Under the pieces are notes generated by a model. That model was given only the letters and a program-made list of their open reading frames with translations, did not search any database and was not told the origin of the DNA. Shown here one piece after another: positions 1 to 7,441 of a stretch of 12,260 bases of DNA (position 1 is its first letter; each line of letters starts with the position of its first letter). Source of the stretch: Spirochaetia bacterium (GTDB lineage: Bacteria > Spirochaetota > Spirochaetia > PWKH01); contig JAIPFU010000037.1 in the NCBI GenBank assembly GCA_021736505.1, forward strand, positions 1-12,260, read 5' to 3'. Position numbers and translations under genes: made by a program.

Positions 1-265
1 ACTCATCATCGTTGAAATCTTCATTACGAAAAGCCGAATTACCACCATGTTCAAAGTACTGATTCATATTTTTATTGTGCTCGGCTGCTTGAAACGATGC
101 GTCGGCGGGTTCGGTGGGTTCGGCGGTGTTATGAGAGTTCAGACTGCCTTTGTTCGGGAAACTGATTATATTATCAGTTTTTTCCTGTTTCCCTAGACAG
201 CAGTTCTTGTATTTTTTTCCGCTGCCGCAGGGGCAAGGATCATTCCTTCCAATTTTCTTACCCAT
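1..265 (-). CDS. SEC-C zinc-motif protein, N-terminal part (runs off left edge)
   Basis: An open frame of 88 codons starts with ATG at 265-263 and continues without a stop to the window edge, so the C-terminus is missing. Residues 6-24 form a clear SEC-C motif ([19 protein letters not shown]). Cys11, Cys13, Cys22 and Cys23 are in the CxC...CC arrangement that binds zinc at the C-terminus of SecA and in many small accessory proteins. After it comes a low-complexity, Asn/Glu/Pro-rich stretch with no recognisable fold (residues 25-88). The start is supported by an AAAGGGGG ribosome site about 8 nt upstream. The motif is at the N-terminus, so this is not SecA. Such proteins are often annotated only as SEC-C domain-containing, and their role is unknown. 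It is probably a separate unit from the sugar operon, because a hairpin terminator lies between them. Confidence 0.8.
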   Translation of the reverse strand, partial: MGKKIGRNDPCPCGSGKKYKNCCLGKQEKTDNIISFPNKGSLNSHNTAEPTEPADASFQAAEHNKNMNQYFEHGGNSAFRNEDFNDDE

Positions 266-282
266 AAACTTTGCCCCCTTTA

Positions 283-316
283 TTTTGAATAACGCTTTGT
301 TTTGAATAACGCTGAG
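283..316. repeat. 17-bp tandem duplication upstream of the SEC-C gene
   Basis: Two adjacent 17-bp copies (283-299 and 300-316) share their first 14 bases exactly (TTTTGAATAACGCT) and 15 of 17 overall. They lie in the 5' leader of the minus-strand SEC-C gene, just upstream of its ribosome site. This could be a slippage duplication or a paired binding site; the sequence does not decide. Confidence 0.7.
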
Positions 317-432
317 CCCGATTACTTCCCTACTTACATGGAATAGCTCAGCATCTTATCCTAGCATACCTGTTTTTCCTGTGAAAGATGACAGCTTCAT
401 GAAATTTGGAAGTATGCAAAAATTTGAACAAA

Positions 433-483
433 TAATGCCAGGCTCCGGTTAATCCATAATCTTGGATTCGAAGCCTGGCATTA
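433..483 (-). terminator. Hairpin terminator after the gntR gene
   Basis: Perfect 11-bp arms (434-444 AATGCCAGGCT and 472-482 AGCCTGGCATT) enclose a second 5-bp stem (451-455 with 464-468). The outer stem gains one more pair at 433/483. The hairpin begins about 30 nt past the stop of the regulator gene, where the minus-strand operon should end. On the minus strand it is followed by ATTTGTTCAAATTTTT, a broken rather than clean U-tract. On the plus strand AGTTTTA follows, so it may work in both directions. Confidence 0.65.
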
Positions 484-512
484 GTTTTATACAAATTACC
501 AATTAATCTATC

Positions 513-1331
513 CTACTTTATTCTCCGATACGGGCGCTCTGCATTATTATGTAGAGGAACTTCGAATTTACATCTGTCTGCTCTAACAATAGACTGAGTA
601 AATTCATAAACTTCATTATTTTCTAAATACCCTACCCGTTCAACAGCAAAAGCTAAAGTTCCTGGTTGACAATCAAGCAATTGTGCTTCCTTTTTGCTGA
701 TCTGGGCTACTTCATAACTTTCAACACCATGATGAGGAAATACTCCGCACTCTTTACTCAAGATATCGTATACAGATTCGTTTTGCAGTCTTTTTGTTGT
801 TAAAACATTACAAATATTATACGGAATATATGTCTTTTCAAGAATAAGAGAAATATTATCCGCCTTTCTTATCCTATAGAAATAATTAAGCAGGAAATGT
901 GACTGAGTAACTTTAAAAATTGACATTAATTCAGGAGAAGCTTCAATTACTTCAAAAGTAATAACTTCAGAACTTGGACTCATCCCTTCCATTAATGTTT
1001 GTGCTGTAAAACTATAAAGTGAATTTATATTTTTTCTGAGTTTCTGATTTGCAATAAAAGAACCAAGCCCGCGACGACGATAAATTAAACCTTCTTTTTC
1101 CAATCTCCCAAAAGCCTGACGTGCTGTTGATCTGCTTATTTCATATTTGGTACAAATTTCTGACTCTGAAGGCATTTTATCACCGGGCTGTAATTCACCG
1201 GAATGAATACACTGTTTTATAATCAGCACAAGTTGGCTATAAAGAGGGGTTTCATTCTCTCCATCTAAACTGTGCTTAAAAATCGGATTTTCCTGCAAAT
1301 AGTATACTCCCTCATTTTTATTGCTTTTCAT
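513..1331 (-). CDS. GntR-family transcriptional regulator, HutC-type with UTRA domain
   Basis: A cytoplasmic DNA-binding repressor or activator that answers to a small ligand, usually a phosphosugar or other catabolite. Residues about 28-95 form a GntR winged helix (ETPLYSQL start, PSESEICTKYEISRSTARQA helix-turn-helix, GLIYRRRGLGSFIA wing). Residues about 115-262 look like the UTRA ligand domain (FAVERVGYLENNEVYEFTQSIVRAD end motif). Length 272 aa; the family is usually about 240. It is the last gene of the deoC-ABC-epimerase operon and is followed by a terminator. The start is uncertain. ATG 1331 has no SD and overlaps an 18-bp tandem repeat. A TTG at 1298 has GAGGGAG 8 nt upstream and would give 261 aa with the helix-turn-helix intact. 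It probably controls this operon and itself (inference). Confidence 0.9.
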   Translation of the reverse strand: MKSNKNEGVYYLQENPIFKHSLDGENETPLYSQLVLIIKQCIHSGELQPGDKMPSESEICTKYEISRSTARQAFGRLEKEGLIYRRRGLGSFIANQKLRKNINSLYSFTAQTLMEGMSPSSEVITFEVIEASPELMSIFKVTQSHFLLNYFYRIRKADNISLILEKTYIPYNICNVLTTKRLQNESVYDILSKECGVFPHHGVESYEVAQISKKEAQLLDCQPGTLAFAVERVGYLENNEVYEFTQSIVRADRCKFEVPLHNNAERPYRRIK

Positions 1332-1332
1332 G

Positions 1333-1368
1333 CTAGCATAATTTATATTACTAGCATAATTGATATTA
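1333..1368. repeat. 18-bp perfect-register tandem repeat at the gntR start (candidate operator)
   Basis: Copies 1333-1350 and 1351-1368 are directly adjacent and differ at one base (T1344 against G1362). Each begins CTAGCATAATT. The left copy lies in the 10-bp palindrome ATGCTAGCAT (1330-1339), which overlaps the annotated ATG of the gntR gene. On the minus strand a TATAAT hexamer (1370-1365) lies just upstream, without a convincing -35. The arrangement suits an internal, autoregulated promoter for the regulator, but binding is inferred. Confidence 0.55.
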
Positions 1369-1379
1369 TATTTAAATGT

Positions 1380-2588
1380 CTATTCCTTTAAACACCTTTC
1401 AATAAGTTTTATACCCTGTATTAGTAAACGCGGTATATGCAGATTACCTTTCCACTGAGATCCCTTTATTTGAAGTGCCGGACTACCATCTCTATGAAGG
1501 TACCCATACCATTCTCCAAACTCATAATCAGGAAAATGATCAAATGTCCAAGCATGCACATCTTCGTAAGCAGCTAAATATTTTTCATCTTTTGTAGTAA
1601 CATAAGCAAGCAAAAGGGCATATAAGGTCTCTGTGTGGGGCCACCAATATTTCATATCCCACTCTACATGCTCAGAAGGCTTACCGTAAATATCAACAAA
1701 TGAAAATAGGCCTCCATACTGATCATCCCATCCTAAAACAAAAGAAGCATCAAGGATTTCAAGCCCTAAAGATACAATATCCCAATTCCCACGATAGAGT
1801 CCTTCTTCCATGATAAACCAAGCAGTTTCAATTGAGTGGCCTGGATTAATTGTACGTCCATCTGGTGTATCAATAATTGAACCGTCAATGCCAGTGGTCT
1901 CTAGTAATGCCCCCTGATTTTTCTTAAAAAAGAAATTACGAACATCTTTTATACAGCTGTCAATTACGTTTGAGTATATTTTCCTTGATTTTTCATCTTG
2001 GGCAACATCCCGAATTACCTGTGTGGTAGACATGAGAAGCATCGATGCAGCTAAGCTTCTCATGTGCCTATTTTCTGTATAGAATTTTGACTGAAGCTTT
2101 TCAGGATGATTATATAAATCTACAATCTTTTCATACGTTTTATGTGCAAGTCTGAAAATATCTTCATCTTTAGAAGCCTTAGCATATTCACTAAACCCTA
2201 ATACGCCAAAAGTCTCAGTAAACCAGTACCGCCTTTTCCGCAGTTTTTTACCTTGAGAATCGACAAGGAAAAACATTCTTCCATCGTCATCAAAACAATG
2301 GTTTTTGATAAACTGATATCCATTCTCGGCAGCACTCAACCATTCAGTTTTGTTTTCAATATCATTATACAATTTAGAAAAGAACCAAACTGATCTATTC
2401 TGAAGCCATACAGCCTTGTCTTTGCAGAGAACACTGCCATTACGATCCAAATAATGATAATAACCGCCATGCTCCCAATCAATACTGAAATTCATCCAGA
2501 ACGGGATAATATCATGAAGTAATGATTTTTTATAAATGTACTGTATCTCTTCTAATCTTTCTGTATTTAATAAATTGCCTTTCCCCAT
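1380..2588 (-). CDS. N-acylglucosamine 2-epimerase (AGE) family sugar epimerase/isomerase
   Basis: A soluble (alpha/alpha)6-barrel enzyme of the family that includes GlcNAc 2-epimerase, mannose/sulfoquinovose-type isomerase YihS and cellobiose epimerase. These act on the free reducing end of a sugar through a His pair. The 402-aa length is normal. Hallmarks: QNR (63-65), GHSIETAW (250-257), WWPHTETLYALLLAY (315-329), GEWYGYLHRDG (358-368) and KGNLHIPR (380-387). His251 and His384 are 133 residues apart, the spacing I recall for the catalytic His pair of cyanobacterial AGE; Glu320 and Arg387 also fall at its active-site offsets. ATG follows AGAGGTAAATACG, 15 bp after the permease stop. The GEWYGYLHRDG region is closer to AGE than to cellobiose epimerase, but substrate and reaction (2-epimerase or aldose-ketose isomerase) cannot be fixed. 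No NanA, NagA or NagB gene is nearby to argue for amino sugars. Confidence 0.88.
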   Translation of the reverse strand: MGKGNLLNTERLEEIQYIYKKSLLHDIIPFWMNFSIDWEHGGYYHYLDRNGSVLCKDKAVWLQNRSVWFFSKLYNDIENKTEWLSAAENGYQFIKNHCFDDDGRMFFLVDSQGKKLRKRRYWFTETFGVLGFSEYAKASKDEDIFRLAHKTYEKIVDLYNHPEKLQSKFYTENRHMRSLAASMLLMSTTQVIRDVAQDEKSRKIYSNVIDSCIKDVRNFFFKKNQGALLETTGIDGSIIDTPDGRTINPGHSIETAWFIMEEGLYRGNWDIVSLGLEILDASFVLGWDDQYGGLFSFVDIYGKPSEHVEWDMKYWWPHTETLYALLLAYVTTKDEKYLAAYEDVHAWTFDHFPDYEFGEWYGYLHRDGSPALQIKGSQWKGNLHIPRLLIQGIKLIERCLKE

Positions 2589-2603
2589 CGTATTTACCTC
2601 TAA

Positions 2604-3764
2604 TTAAGCACTCTTCTTATTACTTGAAACATCAAACCAAACCGCTAAAAGAAGAATAAGCCCTTTTACTACATCCTGCCATGCTGCGGTCATGTTCATC
2701 AAACTCATTCCATTCCCTAAGCTCGTCATAACAAGCGTACCTACCAGTGCTCCAAATAATGCACCTTTTCCTCCGCTCAAGCTTATTCCGCCAATTACAC
2801 AAGAAGCAATGGTTTCTAATTCAAATAGATTCCCAGCATTCGGGGTGGCAGTAGCTAAGCGAGATGTGAGAACATTACTCGCCAGAGCCGAAAGCCCTCC
2901 CATCACAATAAATACCTTCATATATATTTTGCGAACATTTATGCCCGACAATTTTGCAGCTTCCTTATTACCACCTACTGCATATACATATCTGCCATAT
3001 TGTGTTTTATTATAAATAAATGCAAAAATAAAATAGAGCGTCAGCAGAATTATTACTGGTATTGGTATACCTTGATACGAATTGAAACCAAATACCAATC
3101 CTCCAGCTAATACAATTATTGCTGTATATTTGATAATTAATATCTTTACCGATTGTATTTCAAAACCGTAAGCCCTTCGTTTATTTCTTTTCTGAATATC
3201 ATAATAAATAAGCCCAACAATAAATAAAACACTAATTACCAAACTTACCCACTCTGGAAGATATTCCTGACCAAGAATTGCAAAATTCGGATTGGATACA
3301 TGTATTGAACATCCCTTGGTTATAAGTACTGTCGCTCCCCGAAATATCATCATACCGCCTAAAGTAACAATAAAAGCAGGAACATCCCGATAGGCAATCC
3401 AGTATCCTTGCCAGACACCAATAAGCAGCCCGGCTATAAGTGAAATAATAATAGCTGAGATGAAATTCATTTCAAATTGCGTTTGAAGCAGAGCTGTTAT
3501 GGCGCCAGTAACCCCTACCACGGAACCAATTGAAAGGTCAAATACTCCAGAAACCAGACATCCTACCATGCCAATTACAAGTATTCCTTTTATACCAGTT
3601 AAGCGAAACAAATTTGAAAGATTTCGAATAGATAAAAATGTTCCGTCAGTTAAAACTGCAAATAAGCCCCAGATAATAACTAAAGCGAAGATCATAGCAT
3701 ATGATCTCATTCTGCTCAGTTGATTCTGTTGTACATTTATTGGTTTAGCTTTTTTATCCTGCAT
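2604..3764 (-). CDS. Sugar ABC transporter permease, XylH/RbsC family
   Basis: Inner-membrane permease of a monosaccharide ABC importer (CUT2 class, BPD_transp_2 fold). At 386 aa it matches XylH-type permeases, which are longer than RbsC (about 320). Around ten hydrophobic segments are visible, starting at residues 21-39, 55-75, 78-94, 101-119 and 128-148. Residues about 172-255 form an extra pair or trio of helices with a basic loop (QKRNKRRAYG), as in XylH. Family motifs: DLSIGS (76-81), PAFIVTLGGMMIFRG (129-143), YAVGGNKEAAKLSGI (261-275) and CVIGGISLSGGKG (322-334). The ATG has AGGAG 7 nt upstream, overlapping the TAG stop of the ATPase gene, so translation is probably coupled. It should pair with the ATPase and binding protein encoded directly upstream. 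Confidence 0.93.
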   Translation of the reverse strand: MQDKKAKPINVQQNQLSRMRSYAMIFALVIIWGLFAVLTDGTFLSIRNLSNLFRLTGIKGILVIGMVGCLVSGVFDLSIGSVVGVTGAITALLQTQFEMNFISAIIISLIAGLLIGVWQGYWIAYRDVPAFIVTLGGMMIFRGATVLITKGCSIHVSNPNFAILGQEYLPEWVSLVISVLFIVGLIYYDIQKRNKRRAYGFEIQSVKILIIKYTAIIVLAGGLVFGFNSYQGIPIPVIILLTLYFIFAFIYNKTQYGRYVYAVGGNKEAAKLSGINVRKIYMKVFIVMGGLSALASNVLTSRLATATPNAGNLFELETIASCVIGGISLSGGKGALFGALVGTLVMTSLGNGMSLMNMTAAWQDVVKGLILLLAVWFDVSSNKKSA

Positions 3765-3773
3765 TTTCTTCTC

Positions 3774-5297
3774 CTAAACAGATGCTGTTGCATATTTCAT
3801 AATTCGTTCCTGGGTTGCTTCTTCATAAGAGAGTTCCCCAGTTAATTTCCCTTCAGACATGACAATAATCCTGTCAGCCATCCCCAAGACCTCAGGCAGT
3901 TCAGATGAAACCATGACAATGGCTACACCCTGATCTATAAGATCATTCATTATTTCATAAATCTCATGTTTAGCTTTAACATCAATACCACGTGTTGGTT
4001 CATCGAGTATCAATACATTTGGATTTGTCATTAATGCTTTTGCTACAACTACTTTCTGCTGATTTCCTCCGCTGAGACTGCTTACCAGTTGTTCCAGTTT
4101 TGAGTATTTGATAGATAGTTTTTGTGCATATTTTTCAGTGAATTGAATTTCTTTATTTTTATCAATCTGCTTAAAAAATGAGATCATATGAGGAATATTT
4201 GCGAGGGTGGAATTTCTTATGATGTCCATACTCATCACAAGCCCTTTATCTTTCCTATCTTCAACAACAAGTCCAATACCCTTGCGTATTGCATCTAATG
4301 GATTCTCAATGGATATTTCTTTTCCATTCAAAATCACCTTTCCCTGTACTTCGTACCTCTCGTAAGCTCCGAAAATCCCCATAAACAACTCAGTTCTTCC
4401 TGCTCCCATTAATCCTGAAAATCCAAGGATTTCCCCTTTACGGATGGTAAAACTAACATCCTCAACAAGCATCTTCGGAATGGCAGGATCAAACACACTT
4501 AAATTCTTTACTTCCATTACCACTTCTGACGCTGTATGTTTTTTTCTTGGGTATTTTTCAGTTAATTCTCTCCCTACCATGTGTTTGATAATACTATTCT
4601 CATCTAATGCACTTCTTTTCTCGGTAATTACGCTTTTACCATCACGCAGGACAGTAATTGTATCGCTAATCTCTAATACTCGATTAATTTTGTGAGAAAT
4701 ATAAAGACAAGTAATTCCCCTTTTTTTCAATGACCTGATTATATTGAAAAGAATAAGGGCATCCGAATCAGACAAAGCAGATGTCGGCTCATCAAAAATA
4801 ATGATTTCAGCTTTTTTTGAAATAGCCTTAGCTATCGCAGTTATCTGCTGTTTTCCGACAGTTAAGTATTCAACTAAAGTATCAGGAGAAATTGTCGATT
4901 TCAGCTGCTGCAAGATTTGTTGTGACTTAAAACGCATCTGATTGAAATCAATTACACCATTTTTTAGTGGTTCGTTGCCCAAAAATATATTTTCACTAAC
5001 TGTCATATTGGGAATCAGCTCAAGTTCCTGGTAAATAATGCTTATACCGTTTTTTTCTGCCTGTTTAATATCTTTAAACCGTTTTTCCTGATTATTCAGC
5101 AATATTCTTCCAGAATATTCACAATAAGGATAAACACCCGATAATATTTTTACCAATGTAGATTTTCCAGCTCCGTTTTCACCTACTATTGCATGTACTT
5201 CACCCCGGTTTACATGAAATCCAACTTTATGCAGTACCTCAACTCCTGAAAAATCTTTAACTATGTCTTCAAATACTAAGAAATTTTGATTTTCCAT
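3774..5297 (-). CDS. Sugar ABC transporter ATP-binding protein, XylG/RbsA/MglA family
   Basis: Duplicated ABC ATPase (507 aa, usual 490-510) that powers the CUT2 importer at the inner face of the membrane. First half: Walker A GENGAGKST (39-47), signature LTVGKQQ (145-151), Walker B IIIFDEP (165-171), switch His in YISH (199-202). Second half: degenerate Walker A GLMGAGRTE (296-304), signature LSGGNQQK (408-415), Walker B LILDEP (429-434). The degenerate second P-loop is normal for the family, where only one site is fully active. I chose ATG 5297 over an upstream TTG at 5312 because GGAG (5310-5307) sits 9 nt ahead of the ATG. A strong stem-loop separates this gene from the binding-protein gene, which may lower its expression relative to that protein. 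Confidence 0.94.
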   Translation of the reverse strand: MENQNFLVFEDIVKDFSGVEVLHKVGFHVNRGEVHAIVGENGAGKSTLVKILSGVYPYCEYSGRILLNNQEKRFKDIKQAEKNGISIIYQELELIPNMTVSENIFLGNEPLKNGVIDFNQMRFKSQQILQQLKSTISPDTLVEYLTVGKQQITAIAKAISKKAEIIIFDEPTSALSDSDALILFNIIRSLKKRGITCLYISHKINRVLEISDTITVLRDGKSVITEKRSALDENSIIKHMVGRELTEKYPRKKHTASEVVMEVKNLSVFDPAIPKMLVEDVSFTIRKGEILGFSGLMGAGRTELFMGIFGAYERYEVQGKVILNGKEISIENPLDAIRKGIGLVVEDRKDKGLVMSMDIIRNSTLANIPHMISFFKQIDKNKEIQFTEKYAQKLSIKYSKLEQLVSSLSGGNQQKVVVAKALMTNPNVLILDEPTRGIDVKAKHEIYEIMNDLIDQGVAIVMVSSELPEVLGMADRIIVMSEGKLTGELSYEEATQERIMKYATASV

Positions 5298-5306
5298 TGA
5301 ATACGA

Positions 5307-5310
5307 CTCC
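5307..5310 (-). promoter_or_regulatory. SD site that sets the ATPase start
   Basis: GGAG on the minus strand, 9 nt before ATG 5297. The upstream TTG codon at 5312-5310 overlaps this SD and so cannot use it. Confidence 0.6.
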
Positions 5311-5324
5311 AATATTGATTCATT

Positions 5325-5366
5325 TGAAGGAAGTACTATGCATTAAAACAGCATGTACTTCCTTCA
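5325..5366 (-). promoter_or_regulatory. Long intercistronic stem-loop between binding-protein and ATPase genes
   Basis: Perfect 12-bp arms (5325-5336 TGAAGGAAGTAC and 5355-5366 GTACTTCCTTCA), then a single bulged base (5337) and a further 4-bp stem (ATGC 5338-5341 with GCAT 5351-5354), closing a 9-nt loop. In the transcript it begins about 10 nt after the binding-protein stop and ends before the ATPase SD. No U-run follows it, so a 3'-end stabiliser or processing/attenuation element fits better than a full terminator. Such hairpins commonly let a binding protein be made in excess over its membrane partners. Confidence 0.75.
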
Positions 5367-5376
5367 CTCTATTTAT

Positions 5377-6444
5377 TTATTCTGGCCATTCATCTTTTGG
5401 AACATTTTTGTAAACATCTTCCATTTCCTGGAGTCCTTTGCCAATAACTATATCATACAGTGTTTCAGGGGTAATCTTACTCGCAGAAAGAAGTACCGCA
5501 GGGATTGTATCCCCGCCAGCTTCAACAGTATCTTGTGCTGGAGCATGCTTTTTAGCCATTGCCAAATCAATTGCGGCATCAACAGCTGCTTTTGCTACAA
5601 TATCATGCTCAAAAAGCATGGTCATGTTTTGTGTCCCCTCTGCTATACGCTGCAGTGCTGAAAGGTCACCATCCATTCCTGTAACATATACATCACCTGC
5701 CAAACCTTGAGCTTTTAACGCCTGGATACAAGCACCTGCCATAGTATCATTTTCTACTAAAACAGCCTGAATATTATTTCTATGCTTGGTCAGAGCGTTT
5801 TCCATATTATTCATTGCATTTTCTGCAGACCATGTATTAATGTGCTGTTCATATACTACTTCAATATCGCCGGAATCAAGTTTAGGCTGAATCACGTTAT
5901 AAAACCCTTCTTTTAATTCGTAGGAAACATTATCTCCAGAGTCCCCAGCAATGATGACATAATTACCTTCCGGGACACTGTTTATGGCACATGTTGCCAT
6001 ATCTTCACCAATTTTCGTAAAATCATAGCCAACAAACATTGACAGGCCTTTATTATTAATCATGCGCAAATAAGAAATGACAGGTACACCAGCTTCTTCT
6101 GCTGCTTTTATACTAGAAGACATGGCATTAACATCCTGTGGACCAATAATTAGACAATCAACACCTTGAGTAATCAGATTGTCAATCTGCCGATTTTGCG
6201 CATTAGAATCTGTATCCGCATCCTGAACAATGAGTTCAATTCCAATTTCATCGGCATATGAAATTGCAATATCCTTTTCGATTGCCCACCTTTCCTCGCG
6301 CAATGTCGGGAAAGAGAATCCAATTACTACATCCTCTTTTGTCTTAACTGCTGTTTTCTCTTCCTGTTGTCCTTCAGCACAGATAAGAAAACTAGGAAGA
6401 ACCAATAAAATTGCAAATACTAGCACTGGTAATGATTTTCTCAT
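5377..6444 (-). CDS. Sugar ABC transporter substrate-binding protein, XylF-like
   Basis: Exported sugar-binding protein (Peripla_BP_4 fold) that delivers ligand to the permease. 355 aa from ATG 6444, which has GGAGG 6 nt upstream; the longer ATG at 6477 has no SD. Residues 1-23 are a signal peptide (MRK, hydrophobic LPVLVFAILLVLPSFLI, then CAEGQQEE). Cys22 could be a relaxed lipobox, but -1 is Ile, so signal peptidase I cleavage is also possible. The mature part can be aligned by memory with E. coli XylF throughout: LREERW (48-53), RMIN (127-130), NTWSAENA (203-210), ENDTMAGA (231-238), GMDGDLSALQRIAEGTQ (256-272). XylF pocket residues Arg16, Arg91, Asp135, Trp169, Asn196 and Asp222 seem kept as Arg52, Arg127, Asp171, Trp205, Asn232 and Asp258. 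Asn137 and Lys242 appear replaced (Val173, Phe278), so the ligand need not be xylose. Confidence 0.93.
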   Translation of the reverse strand: MRKSLPVLVFAILLVLPSFLICAEGQQEEKTAVKTKEDVVIGFSFPTLREERWAIEKDIAISYADEIGIELIVQDADTDSNAQNRQIDNLITQGVDCLIIGPQDVNAMSSSIKAAEEAGVPVISYLRMINNKGLSMFVGYDFTKIGEDMATCAINSVPEGNYVIIAGDSGDNVSYELKEGFYNVIQPKLDSGDIEVVYEQHINTWSAENAMNNMENALTKHRNNIQAVLVENDTMAGACIQALKAQGLAGDVYVTGMDGDLSALQRIAEGTQNMTMLFEHDIVAKAAVDAAIDLAMAKKHAPAQDTVEAGGDTIPAVLLSASKITPETLYDIVIGKGLQEMEDVYKNVPKDEWPE

Positions 6445-6450
6445 TACAAA

Positions 6451-6455
6451 CCTCC
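6451..6455 (-). promoter_or_regulatory. SD site that sets the binding-protein start
   Basis: GGAGG on the minus strand, 6 nt before ATG 6444. It favours the start that begins directly with the signal peptide (MRKSLPV) over the upstream ATG at 6477. Confidence 0.75.
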
Positions 6456-6484
6456 ATGTATTTTTTTGAACAGACATTGATATG

Positions 6485-7441
6485 TTAAATCAGCTGTTCA
6501 TCCATTAATATATCAGCAACCCAACGAGCTGCAGTACCAACTATACAAGGGCATACATATTCATGAGCCCCTGATTCTCCAAAAGCTCTTTTTTGTCTCT
6601 CATCCCGGAGCAGAAAAAATTCTCCAAAAACTTTTTCATGGATATCTCTTCCAATAACACTTCCATATGTTTCTATGTACTTATCATGCAGACGCTGTGC
6701 CATATCAAAAGACTTATACTGGTTTTCTTTGTCATTATAGAAATATTCATAGCTTCTACCGATAAATGTACCCATATAAAGAATTCCCCCGGAGTAACCT
6801 CCGCAAGAGCTGTCTCCACACTGTGCCATTCCTCCGGAAAGTGCTGTTGCCGCTTTAAATAAACTACTGTTAATCGGTTTTATACTCTTACTTAATCCAT
6901 ATAGTGTACATTGAGCACATCCATGATATTTTACTTCTGCCTGATATGCTGCTTCATAGATACTTGATATTCTGCGGACATACTCAGCAGAATAATATCG
7001 TCCGAATTTTTTGGCAGAAATACGCTGGTAATGTTCATGAATTAGTTGAATAAGATCCGGCTGCCTATCCAGAACAGTATATTTCTTTACTGCATAAGGC
7101 AGTCCTACTTCATCAGCATAATCTGAAATTTCAGATGCAAAATTGTCTGATGATCCTTTCTGTAAAAACAGCATTGCTATTACAGCCGAAAGAGAATAGG
7201 GAAGTTTTCCGATTTTTCTAACTTCCAGGGCCGCCTGAATGAGCTCATCCAGGAAATATACCGTCTCCTGTTTTTTTTTCTTTTCACCTTCATCCGAGTA
7301 GTTCTGTCGCTCAAGAATTTCCTGCTGGATGTTTTCTGTTAAGAAATCAGTCAGCTCCTCTCTTAAGTCGAGTTTCTTACCCAATACAGATATCTGCTTT
7401 TTAGATGTATTTTTTTCTAAACCCATATGAGAACCCGGCAT
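6485..7441 (-). CDS. C_GCAxxG_C_C-type cysteine protein with long N-terminal extension
   Basis: 318 aa with no signal peptide. The C-terminal half (about 150-316) resembles the C_GCAxxG_C_C family, presumed redox or metal-binding proteins of unknown biochemical role. Key pieces: GCAQCTLYGL (174-183, Cys175 and Cys178), ALSGGMAQCGDSSCGGYSGG (200-219, Cys208 and Cys213), RDIHEKVFG (265-273), and CPCIVGTAARWVADIL (297-312, Cys297 and Cys299). Where I recall relatives having Cys before RDI, this protein has Gly264. Residues 1-145 are helical and charged, with a lysine run (54-57), and match nothing I recognise; the usual family member is shorter. ATG 7441 abuts the TAA of deoC directly and its GGAGGAG site lies inside deoC codons, so the two are translationally coupled. 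Its place between an aldolase and an importer suggests a redox or accessory step, but that is a guess. Confidence 0.75.
   Translation of the reverse strand: MPGSHMGLEKNTSKKQISVLGKKLDLREELTDFLTENIQQEILERQNYSDEGEKKKKQETVYFLDELIQAALEVRKIGKLPYSLSAVIAMLFLQKGSSDNFASEISDYADEVGLPYAVKKYTVLDRQPDLIQLIHEHYQRISAKKFGRYYSAEYVRRISSIYEAAYQAEVKYHGCAQCTLYGLSKSIKPINSSLFKAATALSGGMAQCGDSSCGGYSGGILYMGTFIGRSYEYFYNDKENQYKSFDMAQRLHDKYIETYGSVIGRDIHEKVFGEFFLLRDERQKRAFGESGAHEYVCPCIVGTAARWVADILMDEQLI

Noticed and set aside
364..408. 14-codon minus-strand frame (MKLSSFTGKTGMLG) upstream of the SEC-C gene
   Set aside because: There is no SD site; it is likely a chance frame in a leader.
2692..3015. Plus-strand open frames inside the permease, ATPase, binding-protein, C_GCAxxG and deoC genes (for example 2692-3015, 3499-3723, 4444-4695, 5438-5710, 7500-7739)
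   Set aside because: Each lies wholly opposite a well-supported gene and shows no family motif or credible ribosome site.
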